Shown here one piece after another: positions 9,377-18,143 of a DNA stretch of 64,000 nucleotides; the stretch's first letter is position 1, and each line of letters begins with the position of its first letter. The translations under genes and the position numbers were made by a program. The notes under the pieces were generated by a model that saw only the letters and a list, made by a program, of their open reading frames with translations, had not been told where the DNA came from and did not search any database. Source of the DNA: Marinoscillum sp. MHG1-6 (lineage in GTDB: Bacteria; Bacteroidota; Bacteroidia; Cytophagales; Cyclobacteriaceae); contig NZ_JAMZMI010000001.1 in NCBI RefSeq assembly GCF_024714475.1, positions 496,001-560,000 of the forward strand. The letters are read 5' to 3'.

Positions 9377-9490
9377 CTTCTTGATACAATACCAGCATTT
9401 CCAAAAAATAAACATTAAAGAAAAATGAGACAATAGAAATCCAAAGTGTTGTTGGCATGCGTAAGTCATCCATAATTAGCTCAACTAGAA

Positions 9491-9952
9491 ATGATGTCAA
9501 AACACACCTTGCCCGTACCTATAAAATCGAAATGGGAATTTAGATTTATTAATGTGATTCAACATTTTGATCAGGGCTATGTTAAAATGATCTTTCCTGA
9601 TAGACGTATTTTTGAAATCGGGGACAAATCCAAAGGACCTGTGGTTAAGCTCAAAATATGGGACGCTAATTTTTTCAAGTATTGCGTCTTATATGGAGAC
9701 ATCGGAATGGCTATGGCATTAAAAAAGCATTTTTGTTCTGCATCCAGCACTATCAGCTTGATCGAATGGTTTGCAGCTAATACTACGAATCAAGACAGCT
9801 CGGTAAGCAAAGTGAAACAGCATGCCATTAATCTGATCAGATTAATTCGTAAGATGACGCTTGCCAGATTTAAGGACCGAGAATTAAAGATGGTTATAAA
9901 TTCGAAGGAAATTAACCCGGCCTTCTTGAACTTCCTTCCAGAACCAAATTAA
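9491..9952 (+). CDS. Orphan N-terminal domain of a cyclopropane-fatty-acid-synthase-like methyltransferase (truncated)
   Basis: 153 residues. Residues about 30-95 (GYVKMIFPDRRIFEIGD, then KLKIWDANFFKYCVLYGDIG) match the N-terminal lipid-binding-type domain found ahead of the methyltransferase domain in CFA synthase-like proteins. The SAM-binding methyltransferase part, normally about 250 further residues, is absent, and the C-terminal 60 residues do not look like it. The usual GEAYMDGxW segment reads MAMALKKHF here. The ORF stops one base before the convergent neighbour's stop codon. It may be a decayed remnant or a stand-alone domain; no frameshifted continuation is seen. It therefore cannot catalyse methyl transfer alone. 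Confidence 0.5.
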   Translation: MMSKHTLPVPIKSKWEFRFINVIQHFDQGYVKMIFPDRRIFEIGDKSKGPVVKLKIWDANFFKYCVLYGDIGMAMALKKHFCSASSTISLIEWFAANTTNQDSSVSKVKQHAINLIRLIRKMTLARFKDRELKMVINSKEINPAFLNFLPEPN

Positions 9953-10525
9953 TTAGACCAGGATTAGTCGTTTTGGTGTTGGGTTTTCGAACAGATCGGG
10001 ATCAGGACTAAAGTGCTTATTGAAAAATCCACCGAGCTCATCTTTGGTTGATTCAGAAAGCAATTCAATAATTTCTTCCATTGCTTCGCCACTAATCATG
10101 TAAGGGGGATTACCCATAACAAGTTGGTTGCCCTTACAGTGGGCATAAAGTTGAAATTCCGATGATCCGTCACGAGGAGTGCCTTTTATCATACATGTTT
10201 GAGTCATCATTTCAGCTTGGCCTTGCTCCATTAATTGCTGTTTATGAGCGAAATCAATATTCTCATTGAAATAATCTTGAATCTTATTTAGGGATTCTGC
10301 GGACATTTTGCTGTGCATTTGATGGGCACATGATAAGCAAATGGCGTAATCGAAAATAGTATCCTGGGCATCGTAGCCGGGATAATTCTTAACCGCCTTT
10401 TCAATTAGGTATTCAGTATCACCATCTAATAAGTTCTTATCGCATTCTATACAATGCGCGAAGAGTACACCTGTAGAAGCGGAATAGAATTCACGTGGAA
10501 TGGGTTTCAGCCTATCATTTCTCAT
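9953..10525 (-). CDS. Conserved-looking protein with two CxxC pairs
   Basis: 190 residues, not assigned to a known family. Two cysteine pairs, His-Cys-Ile-Glu-Cys at about 24-28 and Ile-Cys-Leu-Ser-Cys-Ala-His at about 61-67, could form a zinc site, the second followed by HQMH. The rest is mixed alpha/beta with an acidic C-terminal half and no membrane segment or signal peptide. It ends directly against the stop of the upstream convergent ORF with no spacer. It is divergent from the MarR gene, with 106 bp between the start codons. A cytosolic zinc-binding protein is a reasonable guess and nothing more. Confidence 0.7.
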   Translation of the reverse strand: MRNDRLKPIPREFYSASTGVLFAHCIECDKNLLDGDTEYLIEKAVKNYPGYDAQDTIFDYAICLSCAHQMHSKMSAESLNKIQDYFNENIDFAHKQQLMEQGQAEMMTQTCMIKGTPRDGSSEFQLYAHCKGNQLVMGNPPYMISGEAMEEIIELLSESTKDELGGFFNKHFSPDPDLFENPTPKRLILV

Positions 10526-10583
10526 TTAATTCAAAGCTAGAATCTAATTGGCTAAAAAGTGAATCGCATCCCACCAAAAATAG

Positions 10584-10614
10584 TATGCATGCATAACAAA
10601 AATCACTATATTTG
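10584..10614 (+). promoter_or_regulatory. MarR-gene promoter with overlapping palindromic operator
   Basis: TATATTTG at 10607-10614 fits the Bacteroidota -7 consensus TAnnTTTG and lies 17 bp before the ATG. A perfect 12 bp palindrome, TATGCATGCATA, is at 10584-10595, where the -33 element should be. MarR dimers bind palindromes of this kind, so autorepression by occlusion is likely. Confidence 0.6.
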
Positions 10615-10631
10615 GAGTAAGCCTATTATAT

Positions 10632-11111
10632 ATGAAGAGAGAAGAAACGATCGATTATAATATAAAAGTAGCCTGGCACGCTATTTCAAGACTATATAAT
10701 CAATACGGACAAAAATTTGACGTCACGGCATCAACGGGATTTGTCCTTCTAAACATTGATGTTGAGAAAGGCACCCCGGCTACCAAAATAGCACCATTGA
10801 TGGGAATGGAAGCAAGGTCTCTGACCCGAATGCTTAAATCAATGGAAGAAAAGAAATGGATTTATCGTGAGCCTGACCCAACTGATGGTCGTTCAGTAAG
10901 AATTTTTCTAACAGAGTTGGGTCAGCAAAAGAGGGAGTTTTCAAGACAAGCGGTGAGGGAATTTAACAATCGAATGAGGAATCTCGTTTCGGAGGATAAG
11001 ATCAAGATTTTCCTGGAGGTAGCCCAGACAGTTACTCAACTGATAGAAAATAAGGATTTAATTGATCAGATGGCGAACAGCTTCATGGAAGAGGTTCCAA
11101 AAAGCAAATAA
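10632..11111 (+). CDS. MarR-family transcriptional regulator
   Basis: 159 residues with the winged-helix MarR fold. The recognition region reads TPATKIAPLMGMEARSLTRML (here shortened to its core at residues about 55-75), and the wing holds the family signature DPTDGRSVRIFLTELG at about 83-98. MarR proteins are dimeric repressors released by small ligands. It precedes the beta-oxidation genes by 33 bp and is probably their co-transcribed regulator; by analogy with other fatty-acid regulators the ligand could be an acyl-CoA. A palindrome overlapping its promoter suggests that it controls the operon including itself. Confidence 0.93.
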   Translation: MKREETIDYNIKVAWHAISRLYNQYGQKFDVTASTGFVLLNIDVEKGTPATKIAPLMGMEARSLTRMLKSMEEKKWIYREPDPTDGRSVRIFLTELGQQKREFSRQAVREFNNRMRNLVSEDKIKIFLEVAQTVTQLIENKDLIDQMANSFMEEVPKSK

Positions 11112-11144
11112 AAAAACATCATATAACCCAAGAGTGAATTATTT

Positions 11145-13547
11145 ATGAAACGAAAGATCAGAAAGGTCGCAGTACTTGGTTCAGGAATCATGGGATCCAG
11201 AATAGCCTGTCATTTTGCGAATATTGGCTTAGAGGTTTTGCTTCTGGATATATCCCCCAAAGAACTTAACGATAGTGAGAAAGAAAAGGGACTTTCGCTG
11301 GATAGCACTTTGGTGAAAAACAAATTTGTAAATGAGGCTTTAACTCAGACCTTGAAGGCCAAACCGGCTGCACTATACGATCCATCAAGTGCCTCTTTGA
11401 TTCAAACTGGAAATTTTGATGATGATTTGGCCAGAATTAAAGAGGTCGATTGGGTATTGGAGGCCATCGTCGAAAATTTAGAAATCAAAAAAAGCCTGTT
11501 TGCACAAGTCGAAGAATTTAGAAAACCTGGAACACTGATCTCTTCAAATACCTCAGGTATCCCCATTCATTTGATGATCCAGGGAAGAAGCGAGGATTTT
11601 CAAAAGCACTTTTGTGGGACCCACTTTTTCAATCCTCCCAGATATCTGCGACTGTTGGAGATAATTCCGACCACCAAAACAGATAAGGATGTTATCGATT
11701 TTTTCATGCGTTATGGTGATTTGTATCTGGGTAAGGAAACTGTCCTTTGCAAAGACACTCCTGCATTTATCGCTAACCGAATTGGTATTTACGCCATCAT
11801 GTCGGGTATGCATACCATTGAGAAAATGGGTCTTTCTGTCAATGAAGTAGACAAACTAACCGGGCCGGTCATTGGTCGTCAGAAGTCAGCAACTTTCCGT
11901 ACGCTTGATGTAGTGGGACTTGATACAGCGGTAAAAGTAGCCCAGGGATTATATGAGGGTTTACCCAAGGATGAATCACGTGATGTTTTTAAGCTACCTA
12001 CTATTATTCAGGAATTGTACGATCGAAAATGGTGGGGAGATAAAACCAAACAAGGGTATTATAAAAAGGTAGTTGAAGATGGTAAGAAGGAAATTTTGGA
12101 ACTGGACCTTAAAACCTTTGAATACAAGAAGAAGGAAAAGATTAAGCTTGATATTCTTGATAGCACCAAGAATGAGGAAAATCTGAAAAAAAGACTGCAA
12201 TTGGCCATTGCCTCATCTGGTCGTGAAGGGGATTTTTATCGGCACTCCTTTTTTGATTTGTTTAGGTACTGCACCTTCAGAATACCGGAAATTGCGGACG
12301 AGCTTTATCGAATCGATCAGGCTGTGGCTGCGGGTTTTGGTTGGGAACTTGGTCCGTTTGCTACATGGGATGCCATGGGAGTTGAAAATTGCCTAACGAA
12401 AATGAAGGAGCTGGATTTTGCACCGGCCCAATGGGTGGAGGAGATGATTCAGGACGGCAACACCTCATTTTACAAGTATGAAAAGGGGCAGAAATGCTTT
12501 TATGACATTCCATCAAAAACTTACAAACCGATTCCGGGTACAGAAGGATTTATATTCCTGGATGCTTTTAAAGAAAATAAGGTTGTCTGGTCGAATGCCG
12601 GAACCACGATCTATGATATTGGCGATGGTGTTTTGAATGTCGAGTTTCATACCAAGATGAATTCCATTGGAGGGGAGGTCATAGAAGGAGTAAACACAGC
12701 CATTAATATGGCGGAAAAGGATTTTCGCGGAGTAGTGATTGGTAACGAATCGGCTAATTTTTCGGCTGGAGCCAATCTGGCCATGCTCTTCATGTTTGCC
12801 GTCGATCAGGAATTTGATGAAATCGACCTCATGATCCGCCAGTTTCAGTCCACAATGACAAGGGCACGATTTTCTACAATTCCTGTGGTAGCTGCCCCGT
12901 CGGGAATGGCCCTTGGTGGTGGTTGTGAGCTTTCTCTACACTGTGATGCCATACAGGCACATGCCGAAACCTATATCGGGTTGGTGGAATTTGGTGTGGG
13001 GCTGATCCCGGGAGGTGGGGGCACTAAGGAGATGACTCTCCGCGCAGCGGATCAGTATCGTCCATCAAATGATCCTGAGTTCAACACCCTTCAGGATTAT
13101 TTTATGAATATAGCCACGGCAAAAGTCGCCACCTCAGCAGAGGAGGCTAGAGGGATGGATATTTTGAAGGCATCTGATCGAATAACCTTAAACAGAAACA
13201 GGCTTCTTGCAGAAGCCAAGCAGAGAGTCATAGAATTGGCAGAAGCCGGATACACTCAGCCGGCCATGAGGCAGGATATCAAAGTACAGGGAAGAGCAGG
13301 AATGGCAATGTTTGAAGCTGGGATAGCCGGAATGCAGTATGGCTCGTATATATCAGAACACGACGCAAAGATTGCGAAGAAGCTTTCATGGGTTATGAAT
13401 GGAGGAGAACTAAGTGCCCCGGCCCTTGTATCTGAGCAATATTTATTGGATCTCGAAAGGGAGGCCTTTTTGAGTCTTTGCGGAGAGCAAAAGACGCTGG
13501 AGCGAATTCAGAGTATCTTATTCCAGGGTAAACCACTTAGGAATTAA
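11145..13547 (+). CDS. fadN: FadN-type 3-hydroxyacyl-CoA dehydrogenase / enoyl-CoA hydratase
   Basis: 800 residues catalysing the second and third steps of fatty-acid beta-oxidation. The NAD-binding 3-hydroxyacyl-CoA dehydrogenase domain comes first (VLGSGIMGSRIACHFANIG at about 10-28, then GTHFFNPPRYLRLLEIIP at about 156-173), followed by a second dehydrogenase C-terminal region. The enoyl-CoA hydratase/crotonase domain is at the C-terminal side (oxyanion-hole segment NFSAGANLAML and GMALGGGCELSLHCD, about 536-600). This order and length match Bacillus FadN rather than E. coli FadB. It is followed at 35 bp by the thiolase. Substrate chain length is not evident. Confidence 0.93.
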   Translation: MKRKIRKVAVLGSGIMGSRIACHFANIGLEVLLLDISPKELNDSEKEKGLSLDSTLVKNKFVNEALTQTLKAKPAALYDPSSASLIQTGNFDDDLARIKEVDWVLEAIVENLEIKKSLFAQVEEFRKPGTLISSNTSGIPIHLMIQGRSEDFQKHFCGTHFFNPPRYLRLLEIIPTTKTDKDVIDFFMRYGDLYLGKETVLCKDTPAFIANRIGIYAIMSGMHTIEKMGLSVNEVDKLTGPVIGRQKSATFRTLDVVGLDTAVKVAQGLYEGLPKDESRDVFKLPTIIQELYDRKWWGDKTKQGYYKKVVEDGKKEILELDLKTFEYKKKEKIKLDILDSTKNEENLKKRLQLAIASSGREGDFYRHSFFDLFRYCTFRIPEIADELYRIDQAVAAGFGWELGPFATWDAMGVENCLTKMKELDFAPAQWVEEMIQDGNTSFYKYEKGQKCFYDIPSKTYKPIPGTEGFIFLDAFKENKVVWSNAGTTIYDIGDGVLNVEFHTKMNSIGGEVIEGVNTAINMAEKDFRGVVIGNESANFSAGANLAMLFMFAVDQEFDEIDLMIRQFQSTMTRARFSTIPVVAAPSGMALGGGCELSLHCDAIQAHAETYIGLVEFGVGLIPGGGGTKEMTLRAADQYRPSNDPEFNTLQDYFMNIATAKVATSAEEARGMDILKASDRITLNRNRLLAEAKQRVIELAEAGYTQPAMRQDIKVQGRAGMAMFEAGIAGMQYGSYISEHDAKIAKKLSWVMNGGELSAPALVSEQYLLDLEREAFLSLCGEQKTLERIQSILFQGKPLRN

Positions 13548-13582
13548 GAATTGATTTATTTCTAATTAAAACAAACTTAAAG

Positions 13583-14755
13583 ATGAATGCATATATAGTA
13601 GCAGGGTATAGATCAGCGGTTGGACGCGCCAAAAAAGGCGGTTTCCGTTTTTATAGACCGGATGATCTCGCAGCAGATGTGATTAAACATTTGGTCGGCT
13701 CAATTAACGGCTTCGATGCCAAAAGGGTGGATGACCTGATTGTAGGTAATGCCATTCCCGAAGCAGAGCAGGGGATGCAAATGGGAAGAATGATTTCATT
13801 GCTTTCTTTACCGATTGAAGTTCCTGGAATGATCATTAACAGGTATTGCGGCTCTGGATTGGAAGCTATTCATTTGGCGTGCGCACGCATACACTCCGGC
13901 ACTGCTGATTGTATTATAGCGGGCGGTACAGAATCTATGTCACTTGTACCGATGCTCGGATACAAAACGGCTCTCAACTGGAAAATAGCAGATAAAAACC
14001 CAGAATACTATCTCAACATGGGCTTGACAGCCGAAGAGATTGCCAGGGACTTTAAAATATCTAAGGAAGATGCAGACGAATTTGCTGTGCATTCACATCA
14101 GAAAGCTGCAAAAGCCATTGTTGAAGGCAAGTTCAAAGATGAAATTGTTCCTATTGAAGTAGAAGAAGTCTTTGTAAAAGACGGGAAACGGGCGAAGAAG
14201 AGTTTTGTGGTTGAGACCGATGAATGTGTGCGACCTGAAACCAATATGGAAGGCCTGGCCGGCCTGAGGCCTGCATTCAAAAATGGTGGACAGGTTACTG
14301 CGGGTAACTCATCTCCTACCTCAGACGGAGCAGCCTTTGTGATGGTGATGTCTGAGAAAATGGTGAAAGAGTATAATCTTCAACCAATAGCACGTATGAT
14401 AAGCTATGCGGCCGCCGGGGTAAACCCGCGAATTATGGGAATTGGTCCGGTCGAAGCAGTTCCGAAAGCACTCAAACAGGCGGGACTCAAACAAAGCGAT
14501 CTTGATCTTGTGGAACTCAATGAAGCATTCGCGGCTCAATCGCTAGCGGTAATTAGAGAATTGGATTTGGATACCGATAAGCTTAATGTAAATGGAGGTG
14601 CCATAGCACTGGGTCATCCATTAGGTTGTACCGGAGCGAAATTGAGCATTTCCCTCTTTAATGAAATGCGAAGGCGCAAGAATAAGTTTGGAATGGTGAC
14701 CGCATGTGTTGGCGGAGGACAAGGGGTAGCAGGGATCTATGAGTTTTTAAACTGA
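13583..14755 (+). CDS. fadA: Acetyl-CoA C-acyltransferase (3-ketoacyl-CoA thiolase)
   Basis: 390 residues, the family's normal length. It cleaves 3-ketoacyl-CoA with CoA in the last step of beta-oxidation. The nucleophilic cysteine is Cys89 in NRYCGSGLEAI; the GGAIALGHPLGCTGAK block provides the active-site histidine and the Cys-Val-Gly-Gly-Gly-Gln-Gly motif near the C-terminus provides the second cysteine. It is the last gene of the MarR-fadN-fadA unit and is followed by a good hairpin terminator. No acyl-CoA dehydrogenase or acyl-CoA ligase is in this operon, so these must be encoded elsewhere. Confidence 0.95.
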   Translation: MNAYIVAGYRSAVGRAKKGGFRFYRPDDLAADVIKHLVGSINGFDAKRVDDLIVGNAIPEAEQGMQMGRMISLLSLPIEVPGMIINRYCGSGLEAIHLACARIHSGTADCIIAGGTESMSLVPMLGYKTALNWKIADKNPEYYLNMGLTAEEIARDFKISKEDADEFAVHSHQKAAKAIVEGKFKDEIVPIEVEEVFVKDGKRAKKSFVVETDECVRPETNMEGLAGLRPAFKNGGQVTAGNSSPTSDGAAFVMVMSEKMVKEYNLQPIARMISYAAAGVNPRIMGIGPVEAVPKALKQAGLKQSDLDLVELNEAFAAQSLAVIRELDLDTDKLNVNGGAIALGHPLGCTGAKLSISLFNEMRRRKNKFGMVTACVGGGQGVAGIYEFLN

Positions 14756-14766
14756 CGCAAAAATTA

Positions 14767-14801
14767 AAAGACCGGATACAGAGAAACTATAGCCGGTCTT
14801 T
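14767..14801 (+). terminator. Rho-independent-type hairpin after fadA
   Basis: AAAGACCGG (14767-14775) pairs perfectly with CCGGTCTTT (14793-14801), a 9 bp stem with a 17-base loop, 11 bp after the fadA stop. The T run is short. Confidence 0.65.
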
Positions 14802-14973
14802 ATAACCATCAACCTATAAGGTACCATTAAACAAATGGCAACATCAAGTTAGGCCATTAACTGAAAAATATTTGGAGTTTTTAATCAGGATGACTTCTGA
14901 TCAATTTAAGCCTATGATTACCAGCAGTTTATGAATGAAAATTTATCATAAAATACCCAAAATTGGGTAGACC

Positions 14974-15615
14974 CTAAAAACTGACGATTTGGTTCTGAAC
15001 CGCAAATTTCACCAATCCAACGGTGTTTTTTGCCTGAGTCTTTTTCAGAAGATTTTTACGATGGGTATGCACAGTCTGCTCACTTAGAAATAGTTCTTCA
15101 CCAATCTGCTTCATGGTCAGTTCCTGACAAATTAGTCTGAGAATTTGAGCTTCCCGTTTAGTAATGTTAGACTTTTGATCTGGCTCCCTCTGATTGTTTG
15201 ATGAAATGGACTTGGAGACAATTTGACTATAGTAGAAATCATTATTGATGACAAATCGCAGTGCCGTAAAAACTTCATCAGGTTTCGCGTTTTTGATGAG
15301 GTAGCTATGCACGCCTATTTCTATTAATTCAGCAACCACACTTATGCTGTCGTGCATGGAAACCATAATTATTTTTACATCAGGAAAGCGAGAAACAATC
15401 TTGCGCGCAGCAGATTTACCATCCAGGACAGGCATGTCAATATCTAAAAGCACAACATCTACGGGTGTAGATTTTAATAGATCTAAAGCAGCCTGACCAT
15501 TTTCGGCTTCCATAATTTTTCCAATCCCCGGATAGGTTTGGAGAAGCATGATCATACCCTTTCTAAACAAAGTATGATCGTCCACAACCAATATGTGGAG
15601 GTCTTTGAAGTCCAT
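14974..15615 (-). CDS. NarL/LuxR-family response regulator
   Basis: 213 residues. A receiver domain (about 7-125) has the acidic pair Asp-Asp at about 16-17, the phospho-acceptor Asp in VVLLDIDMPVLDG, a Ser in MVSMHDS and the conserved Lys in YLIKNAKP. A C-terminal LuxR helix-turn-helix (about 148-210, ITKREAQILRLICQELTMKQ and LSEQTVHTHRKNLL) binds DNA. Regulators of this type in Bacteroidota pair with soluble or TPR-containing histidine kinases. No kinase gene is adjacent, so it is an orphan here. It is transcribed alone on the minus strand with free sequence on both sides. Confidence 0.93.
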   Translation of the reverse strand: MDFKDLHILVVDDHTLFRKGMIMLLQTYPGIGKIMEAENGQAALDLLKSTPVDVVLLDIDMPVLDGKSAARKIVSRFPDVKIIMVSMHDSISVVAELIEIGVHSYLIKNAKPDEVFTALRFVINNDFYYSQIVSKSISSNNQREPDQKSNITKREAQILRLICQELTMKQIGEELFLSEQTVHTHRKNLLKKTQAKNTVGLVKFAVQNQIVSF

Positions 15616-15868
15616 AGCAAATAGAGTAGGTTTTTAATAAGGTAACGCAAAATTCGCAAAGAAAGGATTGATGAAGGCCCTAATTTTAAAAATATTGTTT
15701 GCTCGAAAAGAAAAGGCCCGGGTTCTAATCCACAATTATTGACAATTCAATGAGCAAATGGAGGGACAACTATATTTCTTAACTGTCTGACTATTAGCAA
15801 ACAATTCTATTCTGATTGAAGAAATAATATTGTCATTTGTCTGTACGACCATAATTTAGAAATTGAAT

Positions 15869-15876
15869 TAGTTTTG
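15869..15876 (+). promoter_or_regulatory. Candidate -7 promoter element for the CASTOR/POLLUX-like gene
   Basis: TAGTTTTG matches TAnnTTTG and lies 31 bp upstream of the ATG at 15908. No well-spaced -33 TTTG was found, so this is supported by the -7 motif only. Confidence 0.4.
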
Positions 15877-15907
15877 CGTACCTTTTCGGAACCTTTAAAA
15901 ACACCTA

Positions 15908-17812
15908 ATGAGCGGCAAATTCTCATTCATCTCAAAACTTAAGTACCAGTTTGATAATTTCGTTTCTAAGGGAACCATGGCCATGATCTCTGGTCTTGGT
16001 GCTATCACACTGATAGTAATAATGCTTTTTGCAGGTATCCTCTTTTCTGTGGGAGTACATCCTGATTCGGATACAAAATTTAGCTTTTGGGAATCAATTT
16101 GGGTGAATACTATTCACGTTCTGGATCCAGGGGTAGTGGGTAACCACGAAGACAACTGGCCTTTCAGATTATTCATGTTCTTTGTGACCATTCTTGGATT
16201 GGTGATTGTATCCACATTGATTGGTTTGGTTTCTAATGGTATCCTCAACAAGATCGATGATCTTAGAAAAGGGCGTTCATTTGTTATAGAGAAAGACCAT
16301 GTTTTGATTCTGGGATGGTCATCCAAAATATTTACAATTATTTCTGAGTTGGTAATTGCCAATGAAAACCAGAAACGCGGCGTCATCGTGATTTTGGCTG
16401 ATATGGATAAGGTTGAGATGGAGGATGAAATTCGGGACAAGGTAGGGGATACTCAAAACACGGATGTTATTTGCCGAACGGGAAATCCGATTGATGTTCA
16501 TGACCTCTACATAGCCAACCCTTTTGACACCAAGTCGATCATCATTCTGGATAAGGATAATGAAAACTCTGATTCACAGATTATCAAAACGATTGTGGCC
16601 ATTGTCACCAATCCGCAAAGAAGAGAAGCACCATACCATATTACTGCGGAGATGGAGAACCGCAAAAACTTCGAAGTAGGTAAAATGGTTGGGAAGGATG
16701 AGGTTGAATTGATCCTTTCTGATGAAATCATTTCAAGGATTATGGTCCAGACATCAAGGCAGTCAGGTCTTAGTGTTGTGTACATTGAACTAATGGACTT
16801 TGGGGGAGATGAAATCTATTTCTGCGAGGAGAAATCTCTAATTGGTAAAACCTTCCGTGAAATTCTTTTCGAATATGAGGATACCGCAATTATGGGTATT
16901 CAATATGCGGATGATACTGTTGAAGTTAACCCACCAATGGATACCATCTTTAAAGAAGGTGACAGGGTGATAGGTATCACCGAAGATGATGATACGATTA
17001 TACCGAACGCACCCGAAAAAATCGAGCTGGAAGAAAATCAAATAGTGTACACAGAACCTGAAGTTCTGGAAAGCGAAAATATTCTAATTGCCGGATGGAA
17101 TGACCGAGCTCGATACATCATTCAGGAATTGGATTATTACACTCCGCCTGGGTCACATGTAAAAGTGGTTTCAAAATTTGGCGATGCTGAGAAAACAATC
17201 AACAAGCTAAGATCCGACCTAAAAAATGTTACCATTGAATTCGAGGTTCTGGATACCACAGATCGTGAAACCCTTGAAAGCATGCATCTTGGTAAGTACA
17301 ATTACATCATTTTGTTGTGCTATCAAAACTATTTCCCAATTCAGGAGGCGGATGCTCAAACGCTTATCACCTTGCTTCACCTCAGAAATTTCACCGAGAG
17401 AAATGGGGAAAAATATAAAATTGTAAGTGAAATGCTGGATATCAGAAACAGGCAACTAGCTGATATCACAAGTGCGGATGACTTTATCGTAAGTGACAAG
17501 CTGATCAGTTTGTTGATGAGTCAGGTTTCTGAAAATAAATTCTTAATGAGGGTTTTCGAGGATCTTTTTGATGCCGATGGCTCAGAAATTTATATAAAGC
17601 CAGCTCGGGAATATATTAAGTGTGGTGAACCAATGCATTTCTACACGGTACTTGAATCTGCAGCTCGAAAAAATGAAGTAGCTATCGGATATAGAGTCGT
17701 GAAAGAATCCAAAAACGCAGCAAAAGGCTACGGTGTATATGTAAATCCAAAAAAGAGTGATCTATTCACCCTTTCTGATGAAGATAAAATTATTGTCCTC
17801 TCTGAAGATTGA
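15908..17812 (+). CDS. CASTOR/POLLUX-like ion channel with RCK domains
   Basis: 634 residues. Two N-terminal membrane segments (about 23-48 and 83-108) flank a pore-like region (FWESIWVNTIHVLDPGVVG), followed by two large cytosolic RCK/TrkA-N-like nucleotide-binding regions (VLILGWSSKIFTIISEL at about 130-146 and ILIAGWNDRARYIIQEL at about 393-409). This matches the bacterial relatives of plant CASTOR/POLLUX nuclear-envelope cation channels, which are Ca2+-regulated. The pore lacks the K+ filter TVGYG, as expected for the family. It is probably monocistronic. Ion selectivity cannot be read from the sequence. Confidence 0.85.
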   Translation: MSGKFSFISKLKYQFDNFVSKGTMAMISGLGAITLIVIMLFAGILFSVGVHPDSDTKFSFWESIWVNTIHVLDPGVVGNHEDNWPFRLFMFFVTILGLVIVSTLIGLVSNGILNKIDDLRKGRSFVIEKDHVLILGWSSKIFTIISELVIANENQKRGVIVILADMDKVEMEDEIRDKVGDTQNTDVICRTGNPIDVHDLYIANPFDTKSIIILDKDNENSDSQIIKTIVAIVTNPQRREAPYHITAEMENRKNFEVGKMVGKDEVELILSDEIISRIMVQTSRQSGLSVVYIELMDFGGDEIYFCEEKSLIGKTFREILFEYEDTAIMGIQYADDTVEVNPPMDTIFKEGDRVIGITEDDDTIIPNAPEKIELEENQIVYTEPEVLESENILIAGWNDRARYIIQELDYYTPPGSHVKVVSKFGDAEKTINKLRSDLKNVTIEFEVLDTTDRETLESMHLGKYNYIILLCYQNYFPIQEADAQTLITLLHLRNFTERNGEKYKIVSEMLDIRNRQLADITSADDFIVSDKLISLLMSQVSENKFLMRVFEDLFDADGSEIYIKPAREYIKCGEPMHFYTVLESAARKNEVAIGYRVVKESKNAAKGYGVYVNPKKSDLFTLSDEDKIIVLSED

Positions 17813-17813
17813 T

Positions 17814-17987
17814 TTATATATCCTTAAGCGCTTCTCTAATTTGCTTTAATCCTTTTCGTCGGTAATTTCTTGTGCTGTGCGTGTACTTAGGGAGGGATTC
17901 CAGATAATCCAGCACTTCGTTCTTTTGATTTTTGCTCAAAGATTTCACTCTCGTGATAATCATCGAGTCGATAGTTATTGATTCCAT
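17814..17987 (-). CDS. Small hypothetical protein, DUF2281-like
   Basis: 57 residues from the ATG at 17987; the frame also opens at an ATG at 18074 (86 residues), but that adds a hydrophobic, Tyr-rich stretch close to the gdhA promoter region. The segment VKSLSKNQKNEVLDYLESL resembles the short DUF2281-type motif (Leu-Pro-x-x-x-x-Glu-Val-Leu-Asp-Phe-Ile), which occurs in small antitoxin-like proteins. The rest is basic. No toxin partner is adjacent. Its stop is 1 bp from the end of the convergent channel gene. Confidence 0.45.
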   Translation of the reverse strand: MESITIDSMIITRVKSLSKNQKNEVLDYLESLPKYTHSTRNYRRKGLKQIREALKDI

Positions 17988-18143
17988 ATTTTCTTGTGGT
18001 GGTTTTCTATACCAATAATAAATAACAGATGTTACTAAAGCTTTAGGTAAATATTTTAAAATCTTTATTTTCAAGCACTTAGCACCTAACGCGAAAAATA
18101 TTTAACTTTCTTAGAAAGCAACATTTATTTAACCCCTACAAGT

